Both the position numbers and the translations under genes were made by a program. A stretch of 64,000 nucleotides of DNA from Aquipseudomonas alcaligenes NBRC 14159 (GTDB lineage: Bacteria; Pseudomonadota; Gammaproteobacteria; Pseudomonadales; Pseudomonadaceae): the NCBI RefSeq assembly GCF_000467105.1, contig NZ_BATI01000004.1:1-64000 (forward strand), given 5' to 3'. This document shows, in pieces, positions 44,243 through 52,364 of the stretch (positions within the stretch are counted from its first letter, which is position 1; every line of letters begins with the position of its first letter). The notes beneath the pieces were generated by a model. The model ran no database searches, was not told the DNA's origin, and worked only from the letters and a program-made list of their open reading frames with translations.

Positions 44243-45466
44243 TCAGCGCAAGAGCTTGCTATCGAGCACCTCGGAGCCACGCCCCATGACGTTCTCGCTG
44301 ATCTCGATGAAATCCTTGGTGCTGGCCTTGTCCAGACGCATCAGGCCGCGGGTGACATCATCCAGCGAACGCTGGTTGTCGGTGTTCTTGCGAATCTCGC
44401 GGTCCAGCTCCTGCAGCAGCAGTACGGCGCGCGCGGTGACAGGCCCGGTGGAGTCGTCGGTGCGCAGGCTGTCGACCTTCTTGCTCCAGCCCATCAGCTT
44501 CTTGCGAATGGCCTGGTAGCGATCCTCGCTCATGCCACCGGCGCGGCGCACCAGCTCGATGGCGTAGTACTCGGCCAGGCCCTCGCTGATCCAGTCGCTC
44601 CTGTCAGTGTCGCGGATACGGCTGAACACGTGGACCAGTTCGTGGACCAGCGAACTGGTGCCATTCTCGCTGACCAGCGGCCGGTCGGCGTGGAAGAAGA
44701 TCGAGTTGGGCGCCGACAGGCCGCCACGCCACATCGGATCATTGGCGCCGACGATCAGCAGCTTGGCCGGGTCGCGCGGGAACACGGCCTGGGCCTCGGG
44801 CCAGACGAAGGTCAGCAGGGTCAGGATGTCCATGCGGCGCATGCCCTCGCCCACCGGCGCGGCCACGGTCACATCGGTGTCACCCAGCTGGGCGCGGCGG
44901 CTGCCGATCTTGCCGGCCAGGATCCAGCCCGTCGGCCGGTCGAACTGGCGCGACGGGTTGTCGATGCGGAACTTGTTCTCGCCAACCTTCGGCCAGCCGG
45001 TCTCGATGCCGTTCCAGCCCTTGGGCAGCTCGAACTGCAGACGTGCGACCAGCTCGACCTTGTCATCCTTGCTCAGGCGCGCGCTGGGCACCAGGTCATC
45101 GCCGCGCAGCAGGGCCCAGTCCGGCGTCATGCGCGCATCGAAGGTGTCATTGGCGCGCGGGTGGCTGATGCGCACCTTGTAGGTCAGGCTGCTCTTGCCC
45201 TTGCCCGGTAACCAGGTGCCGCTCTCGGGGCCGTCCTGGGTCCAGGTACCATCGGCGCTGAAGTCGCTGTAGTAGCCCTTGCTGCCCAGGTTGAAGGCCA
45301 GTTTCTGCACGACCTCGCCCTTTTCCAGAGTCAGGCTGACTTCGGCCTGATCAGTCTCCGGCAGAAATTTCACCCGATAGTCCAGGTCGACCTGCTTGGC
45401 CGCCCACAATGGTGAGCTCATGCCAAGCAGTAAGGTTGCGGTCAGCAGCGGGCGGCGGGCAGACAT
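44243..45466 (-). CDS. Exported gluzincin-type metallopeptidase
   Basis: This 407-residue protein has a signal peptide (LLTATLLLGMSSPLWA) and a central HELVH zinc motif with a downstream glutamate in WISEGLAEYYAIELV, as in M1/M61-type gluzincins. The N-terminal ~170 residues are beta-rich (VDLDYRVKFLPETDQAEVSL), like the domain before such peptidases. No PDZ domain is present, so it is not a typical M61 glycyl aminopeptidase. The substrate is unknown; it is probably periplasmic. Confidence 0.82.
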   Translation of the reverse strand: MSARRPLLTATLLLGMSSPLWAAKQVDLDYRVKFLPETDQAEVSLTLEKGEVVQKLAFNLGSKGYYSDFSADGTWTQDGPESGTWLPGKGKSSLTYKVRISHPRANDTFDARMTPDWALLRGDDLVPSARLSKDDKVELVARLQFELPKGWNGIETGWPKVGENKFRIDNPSRQFDRPTGWILAGKIGSRRAQLGDTDVTVAAPVGEGMRRMDILTLLTFVWPEAQAVFPRDPAKLLIVGANDPMWRGGLSAPNSIFFHADRPLVSENGTSSLVHELVHVFSRIRDTDRSDWISEGLAEYYAIELVRRAGGMSEDRYQAIRKKLMGWSKKVDSLRTDDSTGPVTARAVLLLQELDREIRKNTDNQRSLDDVTRGLMRLDKASTKDFIEISENVMGRGSEVLDSKLLR

Positions 45467-45523
45467 CGAGAAGCTCCATGCGGTGAGATTGAACAGCTTT
45501 GGACAGGCGCCGACGGAGAAAGA

Positions 45524-45973
45524 TCAGCCGGCGCGGAAGATCAGATGATCCTCCCAGTCATCCTCGGCCACGCTGCCTTCGGCGAGCATGCGCCCGGACT
45601 GGGAAATGCGTTCGTGGTGCACGGCATCGGGATCGCCGCAGACCAGGTGGTGCCAGAGCGGTAGGTCCTTGCCCTCGCTGACCAGGCGGTAGGCGCAGGT
45701 CGGCGGCAGCCACTTGAACTCATCGGCCTGGGCCGGGGTGAGCTGGACGCAATCCGGCACGTGCTGGCGGCGATTGGCGTAGTCGCTGCAGCGGCAGGTT
45801 TTCAGGTCCAGCAGCTTGCAGGCGATGCGTGTGTAATAGACGCTGCCGTCGTCCTCGTCTTCCAGCTTCTGCAGGCAGCACAGGCCGCAGCCGTCGCACA
45901 GGGACTCCCACTCGTCCTGGTCGAGCTGGGCGAGGGTCTTGCGTTTCCAGAAGGGTTGAACGATGGCGGCCAT
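45524..45973 (-). CDS. ycgN: YcgN/UPF0260 cysteine cluster protein
   Basis: This 149-residue protein has conserved cysteines in [31 protein letters not shown] and VPDC, which fit the YkgJ/YcgN zinc- or iron-binding cysteine cluster family. Function unknown. It lies 70 bases downstream of the dehydrogenase gene on the same strand, so with ghrA-like, ycgL and rnd it forms a conserved neighbourhood. Confidence 0.92.
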   Translation of the reverse strand: MAAIVQPFWKRKTLAQLDQDEWESLCDGCGLCCLQKLEDEDDGSVYYTRIACKLLDLKTCRCSDYANRRQHVPDCVQLTPAQADEFKWLPPTCAYRLVSEGKDLPLWHHLVCGDPDAVHHERISQSGRMLAEGSVAEDDWEDHLIFRAG

Positions 45974-46043
45974 GGCAATCAGTACAGCGGCTAAAGGCGC
46001 GGCAGTCTAGCCCCTGGTCGCGGCGCGGCCAAGGGCAGCCCGT

Positions 46044-46979
46044 CTAGTAGCCGCGGACGAAATCCACCTCGCCGCGCAACGGCTGGCCGTCGCGGTAGCG
46101 CTGCAGGTTGTCGAGGAACAGCGCGACCAGCGCCGCCGGCTCGGTGGGCGCCGAGCTGTGCCCGGTGAGCAGCAGGCGCGGCGCGTCCCAGAAGGGATGG
46201 CCGGGCGGCAGCGGCTCCTCGCGGCACACGTCGATCACCGCGCCGGCCAACAGGCCGCTGCGCAGGGCTGCCACCAGCTCGGCCTCGACCACCGCCACGC
46301 CGCGTCCGCAGTTGATGAACAGTGCCTCGCCGCGCATGCGGGCGAATAGCGGCGCATCGTAAAGATCGCGAGTGGCCGGGGTGTCCGGCAACAGGTTGAC
46401 CAGACAATCGGCCCAGGCCGCCTGCGTGGCCAGCGCATCGAGGCCATGCACCTCGGCGAAGGGGGCGATCGGTCGCGGCTCGCGGGCGATGCCGCGCAGC
46501 TCCACGCCAAAGGGCGCGAGCAGACGCGCCACCTCGCTGCCGATATCGCCGGCGCCGACGATCAGCACCCTGCAGCCGCGCAGGCTGGGCGGTGCCTGGT
46601 TATCCCAGCGCTGCTCGACCTGGCTGGCCAGACGCGCCAGCAGGCGGCGCCGGTGGGCCAGCAGGTAGGTCAGCACATACTCGGCCATCGGCTGGCCGAA
46701 GATGCCGACCGCGCGGCTCAGGCGGTAGTCACGCGGCAGGTCGCGGCCCAGCAGCGGCGTGATACCGGCCCAGGTGGATTGCAGCCAGGCCGGACGCAGG
46801 CCCTGACGCAGCAACGGCAGCAACAGGTCCGGCTGGCCGAGCCAGATCGGACAGGCGCTGGCCTGCTCGCTACCAGCCTGCGCGCCGGGCACCAGCTGCA
46901 ACTCGGGCGCGGCGGCGCGCAGCAGCTCGGCGTAGGTGGCGTGGTCGTGCTCCAGCAGGAGGATGCGCACCGTCGTCAC
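46044..46979 (-). CDS. D-isomer 2-hydroxyacid dehydrogenase (GhrA-like)
   Basis: This 311-residue NAD(P)H-dependent oxidoreductase probably reduces glyoxylate, hydroxypyruvate or a related 2-oxo acid. The Rossmann motif is [20 protein letters not shown], followed by the catalytic arginine in [12 protein letters not shown], the glutamate in [20 protein letters not shown] and a histidine in TGHSSAP. GTG at 46979 overlaps the ycgL stop (GTGA). The substrate is not certain. Confidence 0.88.
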   Translation of the reverse strand: MTTVRILLLEHDHATYAELLRAAAPELQLVPGAQAGSEQASACPIWLGQPDLLLPLLRQGLRPAWLQSTWAGITPLLGRDLPRDYRLSRAVGIFGQPMAEYVLTYLLAHRRRLLARLASQVEQRWDNQAPPSLRGCRVLIVGAGDIGSEVARLLAPFGVELRGIAREPRPIAPFAEVHGLDALATQAAWADCLVNLLPDTPATRDLYDAPLFARMRGEALFINCGRGVAVVEAELVAALRSGLLAGAVIDVCREEPLPPGHPFWDAPRLLLTGHSSAPTEPAALVALFLDNLQRYRDGQPLRGEVDFVRGY

Positions 46980-47269
46980 ACCGGGTCGTTGCGGCGCAGT
47001 AGCTCTTCCGGCAGGTGCTGGATGTATTCCTCTTCAGGTGGCGGCATCTGCAGGTGGTAGCCCTGCTTGTCGAGGTTCTCCAGCACCTGGTGGATGTCCT
47101 CGCGGGCCAGCTTCTTCTCCGGGGTGAGGATCATCTCGAAGCACAGCTGCGGGGCGCCGAAGGCGGCCAGCAGGCCTTCCGGCACGCGACTCAGGGCCTC
47201 GGCCTTGAGCACATAGAGGTACATCTCGTTCTTGCGCGGGCTTTTGTAGATGGAGCAGATCTTCTTCAT
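46976..47269 (-). CDS. ycgL: YcgL domain protein
   Basis: This 97-residue protein has the YcgL fold ([24 protein letters not shown]-like [16 protein letters not shown]-like [20 protein letters not shown]). The function is not established. The ATG at 47269 overlaps the rnd stop (ATGA), and its own end overlaps the next start, so rnd, ycgL and the dehydrogenase are coupled in translation. Confidence 0.93.
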   Translation of the reverse strand: MKKICSIYKSPRKNEMYLYVLKAEALSRVPEGLLAAFGAPQLCFEMILTPEKKLAREDIHQVLENLDKQGYHLQMPPPEEEYIQHLPEELLRRNDPV

Positions 47270-48381
47270 TGCAGTACGTCCAGCAGGGCTTGGCCCATCA
47301 GTTCGCGGCGCCAGCCGCGCAGGTTGTCCGGCAGCGCCCAGGGGCCGTCGGGGAAGCCGCTCTTGAGCAGGGCTTCGAGGGATTTCTTGCGCAGCATCAG
47401 CTCCGGGGCGATCTGCAGGCGCTCGGCCTCTCGCTGGCCCACCGCACGCAGCTGCTTGAGCAGGGCGCCGGCTTCGAGCGGCAGCGGCATGGGCAGCGCC
47501 TCGGGCCACTGTTCGGGTGGCAGCGCGGCGGCCTCGCGGATCAGCTTGAGAATGGTCTCGCCATCCTGGCGCACGGTGCGCGGGTGCATGTCCTCGATGC
47601 GCGCCAGGGCCACCGTGTTGTCCGGCTGGAAGCGCGCCAGCGGCCACAGCGAATGCTCGCGCAGGACGCGGTTGCGCGGCTGGTTGCGTGCCCGCGCCTG
47701 GCGTTCGCGCCAGGCGCACAGGGCGCGCAGCACGGCCAGCTGCTGGGGCGACAGCTTCCAGGCCAGCTTGGCCTCCAGGTAGGCCTCGTCCGGGTCGATC
47801 TCGCGGCGCAGGTTGGCGACCAGTTCGGCGCCGTCTTCGAGAATCCAGGCCAGCTTGTCTGCCGACAGCTTCGGCAACAGCACCTGGTACAGCTCGGCCA
47901 GGTGCTGGGCATCCTCGGCGGCGTAGCTGACCTGGGTCTCCGACAGCGGGCGCTGCAGCCAGTCAGAGCGGGTCTCGCCCTTGGGCAGCTCGATGCCAAG
48001 CACGGTCTGCACCAGGCGCGAATAGCCCATGGAGAAGCCGATATTGAGGTACCCGGCCGCCAGCTGGGTGTCGAACAGTGGCGCCGGCAGCACACCGGTC
48101 AGGCGCAGGAAGACTTCCAGGTCCTCGCTGCAGGAGTGCAGCACCTTGGTCACCGCCGGGTCTTCCAGCAGCTCGGCGAACGGCGCCCAGTCCTTCACCA
48201 CCAGCGGGTCAACCAGGTAGGCGCGCTGGCCGTCGCCGACCTGCAGCAAACCGGCGATGGGATAGAAGGTGTCGACCCGCATGAACTCGGTGTCGAGGGC
48301 GACGTATGGCAGCTTGCGCCACTCGGCGCAGTGACGCGCCAGGCTGGCGTCGTCGAGAATCCACTGAATATCGATGGCCAC
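47266..48381 (-). CDS. rnd: Ribonuclease D
   Basis: This 371-residue 3'-5' exoribonuclease trims tRNA and other small RNAs. DEDD-family motifs are present: [16 protein letters not shown] (I), [13 protein letters not shown] (II) and [17 protein letters not shown] (III, DEDDy). HRDC domains follow from about residue 210. I chose GTG at 48381, which has AAGGAG seven bases upstream, over an ATG-led frame about 19 codons longer. It is first in the rnd-ycgL-dehydrogenase operon. Confidence 0.95.
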   Translation of the reverse strand: MAIDIQWILDDASLARHCAEWRKLPYVALDTEFMRVDTFYPIAGLLQVGDGQRAYLVDPLVVKDWAPFAELLEDPAVTKVLHSCSEDLEVFLRLTGVLPAPLFDTQLAAGYLNIGFSMGYSRLVQTVLGIELPKGETRSDWLQRPLSETQVSYAAEDAQHLAELYQVLLPKLSADKLAWILEDGAELVANLRREIDPDEAYLEAKLAWKLSPQQLAVLRALCAWRERQARARNQPRNRVLREHSLWPLARFQPDNTVALARIEDMHPRTVRQDGETILKLIREAAALPPEQWPEALPMPLPLEAGALLKQLRAVGQREAERLQIAPELMLRKKSLEALLKSGFPDGPWALPDNLRGWRRELMGQALLDVLQ

Positions 48382-48499
48382 GCGGCACTCCTTGATCAAT
48401 GCCGCGCAGTATATATGGGCGACGCTGATGCGGGGCATTCATGCCCGGCATGGCGACGGCGTGTACACTGCCGCCACCTCACCACAGGGACGAACAACA

Positions 48500-49558
48500 A
48501 TGAAGAAACTCCTTGGTCTGCTGGCCATCGCCATTGCCGGTGCCGCCGGCTACCTCGCCATCACCCCCAGCCCCATCGACCCGCTGGCCTGGCAACCGCA
48601 GCCGGCACCATTGATGACCGGCGTGCTGGAGCCCAACGACAGCCTGATGAAGGCCGAACTGCTGGCGCAGGGGCAGATCCACGGCCCGGAAGACACCGCC
48701 GTGGACGCCCAGGGCCGGGTCTATGCCGGCCTGCATGACGGCCGCGTGGTGCGCATCGCCGACGGCAAGGTCGAGACCTTCGCCAACACCGGTGGCCGCC
48801 CGCTGGGCATGGATTTCGATGCACAGGGCAACCTGGTCCTGGCCGACGCCTACAAGGGCCTGCTGCGCATCGACCCGGCCGGCAAGATCGAAGTGCTGGC
48901 CAGTGCGGCCGACGGCGTGCCCTTCGCCTTCACCGACGACCTCGATATCGCCAGCGACGGGCGCATCTATTTCACCGACGCCTCCAGCAAGTTCCAGCAG
49001 CCGGACTACCTGCTCGACCTGCTCGAAGGCCGTCCCTACGGCCGCTTGATGGTGTTCGACCCGGCCAGCGGCAAGACTGAAGTGCTGCTCAAGGACCTGT
49101 ACTTCGCCAACGGCGTGGCGCTGTCGCAGAACGAGGACTTCGTGCTGGTCAACGAGACCTACCGCTACCGCATCCAGCGCTACTGGCTGAAGGGCGACAA
49201 GGCCGGCACCCACGACCTGTTCGCCGACAACCTGCCGGGCATGCCGGACAACCTGCAGGGCGATCGCGCCGGTACCTTCTGGGTGGCCCTGCCAACCCCG
49301 CGCAAGGGCGACGCCGACTTCCTGCAGAACCAGCCGTGGCTCAAGGCTCAACTGGCCAAGCTGCCACGCGCGCTGTGGCCGAAACCGGCCTCCTACGGCC
49401 TGGCCATCGCCCTCAACGAGCAGGGCGAGATCGTGCAAAGCCTGCACGACACCAGCGGCACCCACCTGCGCATGGTCACCTCGGTGAAGCCGGTGGGCGA
49501 CTACCTGTACCTGGGTAGCCTGGACAACGACCGGATCGGCAAGCTGAAGATTCGCTGA
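48500..49558 (+). CDS. SMP-30/strictosidine synthase-like exported beta-propeller
   Basis: This 352-residue protein has an N-terminal signal or anchor helix (LLGLLAIAIAGAAGYLAIT) and six-bladed propeller repeats (GQIHGPEDTAVDAQGRVYAG, GRPLGMDFDAQGNLVLADAY, LYFANGVALSQNEDFVLVNE). The strictosidine synthase/SMP-30 family includes lactonases and hydrolases. The substrate is unknown. The ATG at 48500 follows AGGGACGAAC. A bidirectional terminator lies after it. Confidence 0.88.
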   Translation: MKKLLGLLAIAIAGAAGYLAITPSPIDPLAWQPQPAPLMTGVLEPNDSLMKAELLAQGQIHGPEDTAVDAQGRVYAGLHDGRVVRIADGKVETFANTGGRPLGMDFDAQGNLVLADAYKGLLRIDPAGKIEVLASAADGVPFAFTDDLDIASDGRIYFTDASSKFQQPDYLLDLLEGRPYGRLMVFDPASGKTEVLLKDLYFANGVALSQNEDFVLVNETYRYRIQRYWLKGDKAGTHDLFADNLPGMPDNLQGDRAGTFWVALPTPRKGDADFLQNQPWLKAQLAKLPRALWPKPASYGLAIALNEQGEIVQSLHDTSGTHLRMVTSVKPVGDYLYLGSLDNDRIGKLKIR

Positions 49559-49580
49559 CCCTCCCCCTCCGGGAGAGGGA
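49559..49580. repeat. Fragment of the CCCTCTCCC repeat family
   Basis: An imperfect palindrome with arms CCCTCCCCC and GGGAGAGGG lies directly after the propeller gene and before the terminator. It resembles the element at 35464-35566. Confidence 0.4.
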
Positions 49581-49582
49581 CA

Positions 49583-49610
49583 AAAAAGCCCGCCATTAGG
49601 CGGGCTTTTT
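49583..49610. terminator. Bidirectional terminator
   Basis: AAAAAGCCCGCC (49583-49594), an ATTA loop and GGCGGGCTTTTT (49599-49610) form a 12-bp hairpin with T-tracts on both strands, between the convergent propeller and plsC genes. Confidence 0.92.
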
Positions 49611-50401
49611 CATGCCGGCTGACCGGTCAACCGCTCCCGCGGTGCGCTGGACTGCGGCTCGCCGAGCAGCGCCTGCATGCTCTGGCGAGTCTGCGCCATC
49701 AGCTCAGGCAACTGCTCGGGGCTGAAACGGCTGGCATCGATCGGCGCGCCGATGTGCAGCTGCACCGGCTGGCCCAGGTTGAAGCGCCAGGTGCGCGCCG
49801 GCAACACCTCGTGGATGCCACGAAAGACCATCGGCACGATGATCGCGTTGGTATCCAGGGCCAAGTGAAAGCAGCCTTTCTTGAACGGCAGCAGCTGACC
49901 ATCCTTCGAGCGCGTGCCTTCGGGCGCCGCCCACAGGACAATGCCGCTCTCCATTATGCGCCGCGCCTGTTCAAGATCCTTCACCGCCTGCTGGCGGTTG
50001 TGCCGGTCCACCGAAGGGAACTCGGCGGCGCGAATCGCCGCGCCGAAGATCGGGATGCCGAACAGCTCCTTTTTCGCCAGCATGCGGATCGAGCCCGGCA
50101 GGGCGACGAAGCTGGCGGGAATGTCGTAGTGGCTGGCGTGGCTGCTGAGCAGGATGTAGCGCCGTCCGTCATTGAAGTCCGGCATCTGCCCATGCACGCT
50201 CAGGTGCATGCGCACCAGGCGCAGCAGCAGGCCCGACCAGCGCCGGGTGTAGCGATCGACATCGGCACGCCCGAGGCGCCCGACCAGGGCACGCAGCAAT
50301 ACCTTGCTGCAGTAATAGAAGGTGACCAGCAGCGATCCCAGGACCACGCCGACACGGCGGGCCAGGTTGGCGCTTTCGATGGCAGGTTGCAGGCTGAGCA
50401 T
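49610..50401 (-). CDS. plsC: 1-acyl-sn-glycerol-3-phosphate acyltransferase family protein
   Basis: This 263-residue membrane-associated acyltransferase adds a fatty acyl to lysophosphatidic acid in phospholipid synthesis. The catalytic NHxxxxD box is represented by SSHASHYDIP (HASHYD), and the glycerol-phosphate-binding motif is APEGTRSKDG. An N-terminal helix precedes these. The asparagine of NHx4D is serine here, common in PlsC paralogues. The ATG at 50401 gives the usual N terminus; an ATG about 24 codons earlier would extend it. It is one of probably several paralogues. Confidence 0.88.
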   Translation of the reverse strand: MLSLQPAIESANLARRVGVVLGSLLVTFYYCSKVLLRALVGRLGRADVDRYTRRWSGLLLRLVRMHLSVHGQMPDFNDGRRYILLSSHASHYDIPASFVALPGSIRMLAKKELFGIPIFGAAIRAAEFPSVDRHNRQQAVKDLEQARRIMESGIVLWAAPEGTRSKDGQLLPFKKGCFHLALDTNAIIVPMVFRGIHEVLPARTWRFNLGQPVQLHIGAPIDASRFSPEQLPELMAQTRQSMQALLGEPQSSAPRERLTGQPA

Positions 50402-50500
50402 GGTGACTACCTCACACGGCGAACCGCCTGGGGTTCGCTTCTGGTTATGGAGAGCTGTCTTTATGATGCCCATAGTCACGATTTCGACACAGGAGTTCCC

Positions 50501-51355
50501 ATGCCGCTCGCCCAGCTGATCAGCACCACCGCCCTGCATGCCCGCCTGCAGGAGCCGAACCTGGTGCTTCTCGATTGCCGTTTCGCCCTCGAAGACCCGG
50601 GCTACGGCGCGCGCAGCCATGCCGAAGGGCACCTGCCCGGCGCACACTTCGCCGATCTGGAGCGCGACCTATCGGCACCGGTGGTCAAGGGCGTGACCGG
50701 CCGCCACCCGCTGCCCGATCCGCAGATGCTCGTGGACAGGCTACGCAGCTGGGGCATCGACAACGACTCGACCATCGTGCTGTACGACGACGGCCCCGGC
50801 GCCTTCGCCGCGCGCGCCTGGTGGCTGCTGGCCTGGCTGGGCAAACGCGACGGCGTGTGGCTGCTCGACGGCGGCCTCAAGGCCTGGAAGGCAGCCGGCC
50901 TGGCGCTGACCGCCGACCTGCCCAAGCAGCGGGCAGGCAGCTTTGATGGCCAGGCGGACGGCTCGCTGCTGCTGAGCGCCGCGCAGCTGCAGCAGCGCCT
51001 GGGGGCCGGCGATCTGACCCTGCTGGACGCCCGCGCCCTGCCCCGTTTCCGCGGCGACGTGGAGCCGCTAGACCCGGTGGCCGGGCATATCCCCGGCGCA
51101 CAGTGCGCGGTGTTCACCGACAACCTGGACGCCGACGGGCGCTTCCTCCCCGCCGGGCAGCTGCGCGCACGCTTCGATGCCCTGCGCGGTACGCGGCCGG
51201 TGGAGTCGCTGGTGGCCTACTGCGGCTCGGGCGTCACCGCCTGCCACAACCTGTTCGCCATGAGCCTCGCCGACTACCCGCTGGCGCCGCTGTACGCGGG
51301 CTCCTGGAGCGAGTGGATCACCGACCCGGCACGCCCCGTGGCGACTGGCGATTGA
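50501..51355 (+). CDS. Thiosulfate/3-mercaptopyruvate sulfurtransferase (two rhodanese domains)
   Basis: This 284-residue sulfurtransferase has an inactive N-terminal and an active C-terminal rhodanese domain. The catalytic cysteine lies in YCGSGVTACH; the CGSGVTA loop is typical of 3-mercaptopyruvate sulfurtransferases (SseA type). ARSHAEGHLPGAHFADLERDLS is a conserved N-terminal segment. The ATG at 50501 has AGGAG seven bases upstream. It is divergent from plsC and a single gene. Confidence 0.93.
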   Translation: MPLAQLISTTALHARLQEPNLVLLDCRFALEDPGYGARSHAEGHLPGAHFADLERDLSAPVVKGVTGRHPLPDPQMLVDRLRSWGIDNDSTIVLYDDGPGAFAARAWWLLAWLGKRDGVWLLDGGLKAWKAAGLALTADLPKQRAGSFDGQADGSLLLSAAQLQQRLGAGDLTLLDARALPRFRGDVEPLDPVAGHIPGAQCAVFTDNLDADGRFLPAGQLRARFDALRGTRPVESLVAYCGSGVTACHNLFAMSLADYPLAPLYAGSWSEWITDPARPVATGD

Positions 51356-51387
51356 GCAGCGCCTGGGGCGAGGGAGGCAGCGCCCCT

Positions 51388-51420
51388 CACCCCTGGCCAT
51401 CTCCCAGAGGGAGAGGGGAA
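51388..51420. repeat. Fragment of the CCCTCTCCC repeat family
   Basis: The gap between the sulfurtransferase and the convergent AraC gene contains CCCTCACCCC and GGGAGAGGGG arms around a short CTCCC-AG-AGGGAG hairpin, like the element at 35464-35566. It may also act as a terminator. Confidence 0.4.
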
Positions 51421-51427
51421 ATGACCT

Positions 51428-52180
51428 CTACTGCAGGCCGCGCAGGCGCTTGGGGGTCAGCCCCAGGTAGCGGCGCATGGCCGTGGTCAGCGCGCTCTGG
51501 CTGGAGAAACCGCACTCCTCGGCGATACGCACCAGCGGCAGCGGGCTCTCGCGCAGCAGGCGCGCGGCATGGTCGAGGCGGGTCTTGAGCAGGTACTGGT
51601 GCGGCGTCAGGCCCACGCTGTCCTTGAACTGGGCATGAAAGTGGCTGGGGCTGAGGCAGGCCACCTGGGCCAGCTCGATCACCGTGATGCGCCGCGCCAG
51701 GTGCTCGACGATATAGGCGTCCAGGCGACCGATATCCAGGCCGGCCACGGCGCTGCGGCCGCGCTCGCCGAACAGGCGCAGGTGCAGCGCGCGCAGCAGC
51801 ACGCCACCGAGGGCGCGGGCCAGGTGCGGGTCGCTGCCGTAGCGCGCCAGCTCGGCACCGGCGTAGCTCAGCAGGTTCTGGAAATCGGCGTCCAGGGTCG
51901 GATAGCGCGGGCTCTCGAACAGCTCGGCGAGCAGGCTGAGGTCTTCCGGCGAGGTATCGCGTTCGTCCAGGTCGAGGATCAGCATGCGGTTGTCGCCCAT
52001 GCCGGCGAACTGGTGCTCGGCGTCGCCCGGCACCAGGCAGGCACGCATGCGGCAGACCTCGCCACCACAGCCATCGACCTCGAATTCCGCGCGGCCGGAC
52101 AGCGACAACACCAGCTGGTGGTAGTCGTGGGCATGTTCGTGCGCCTGGTTGTCCAGGCAGGCAAGGCGGGCAGTGAGCAT
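51428..52180 (-). CDS. AraC-family transcriptional regulator
   Basis: This 250-residue regulator has an N-terminal cupin-like sensor domain (DYHQLVLSLSGRAEFEVDG, CLVPGDAEHQFAG) and a C-terminal pair of helix-turn-helices (ITVIELAQVACLSPSHFHAQ and VRIAEECGFSSQSALTTAMR, then GLTPKRLRG). Inverted and direct copies of GGTTGCAC upstream (52204-52268) suggest autoregulation and control of the divergent asrA gene. The effector is unknown. The ATG at 52180 is followed by the usual start of the cupin domain. Confidence 0.9.
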   Translation of the reverse strand: MLTARLACLDNQAHEHAHDYHQLVLSLSGRAEFEVDGCGGEVCRMRACLVPGDAEHQFAGMGDNRMLILDLDERDTSPEDLSLLAELFESPRYPTLDADFQNLLSYAGAELARYGSDPHLARALGGVLLRALHLRLFGERGRSAVAGLDIGRLDAYIVEHLARRITVIELAQVACLSPSHFHAQFKDSVGLTPHQYLLKTRLDHAARLLRESPLPLVRIAEECGFSSQSALTTAMRRYLGLTPKRLRGLQ

Positions 52181-52203
52181 GGCAGGAGCACCGTTCGAGA
52201 CTG

Positions 52204-52268
52204 GGTTGCACTTTAACCAGTCAAACGCGAAAGATGGAGTGCAACCGATAGGCGGCAAAGGTTGCACC
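52204..52268. promoter_or_regulatory. Triple GGTTGCAC operator-like repeats between araC-type gene and asrA
   Basis: GGTTGCACT at 52204-52212, its exact inverse AGTGCAACC at 52238-52246, and GGTTGCACC at 52260-52268 lie between the divergent genes. The third copy abuts TATAAC (52269-52274), a possible -10 toward asrA. The arrangement fits binding sites for a dimeric regulator, probably the adjacent AraC protein. Confidence 0.6.
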
Positions 52269-52364
52269 TATAACGATAAACGCACAACCCGCCGCCAGGA
52301 TTGAAATGCCGGGCGCCCTGCCCCATCTACATCTGCATCACCGGTCAAGCAGACAAGGGCCGCC

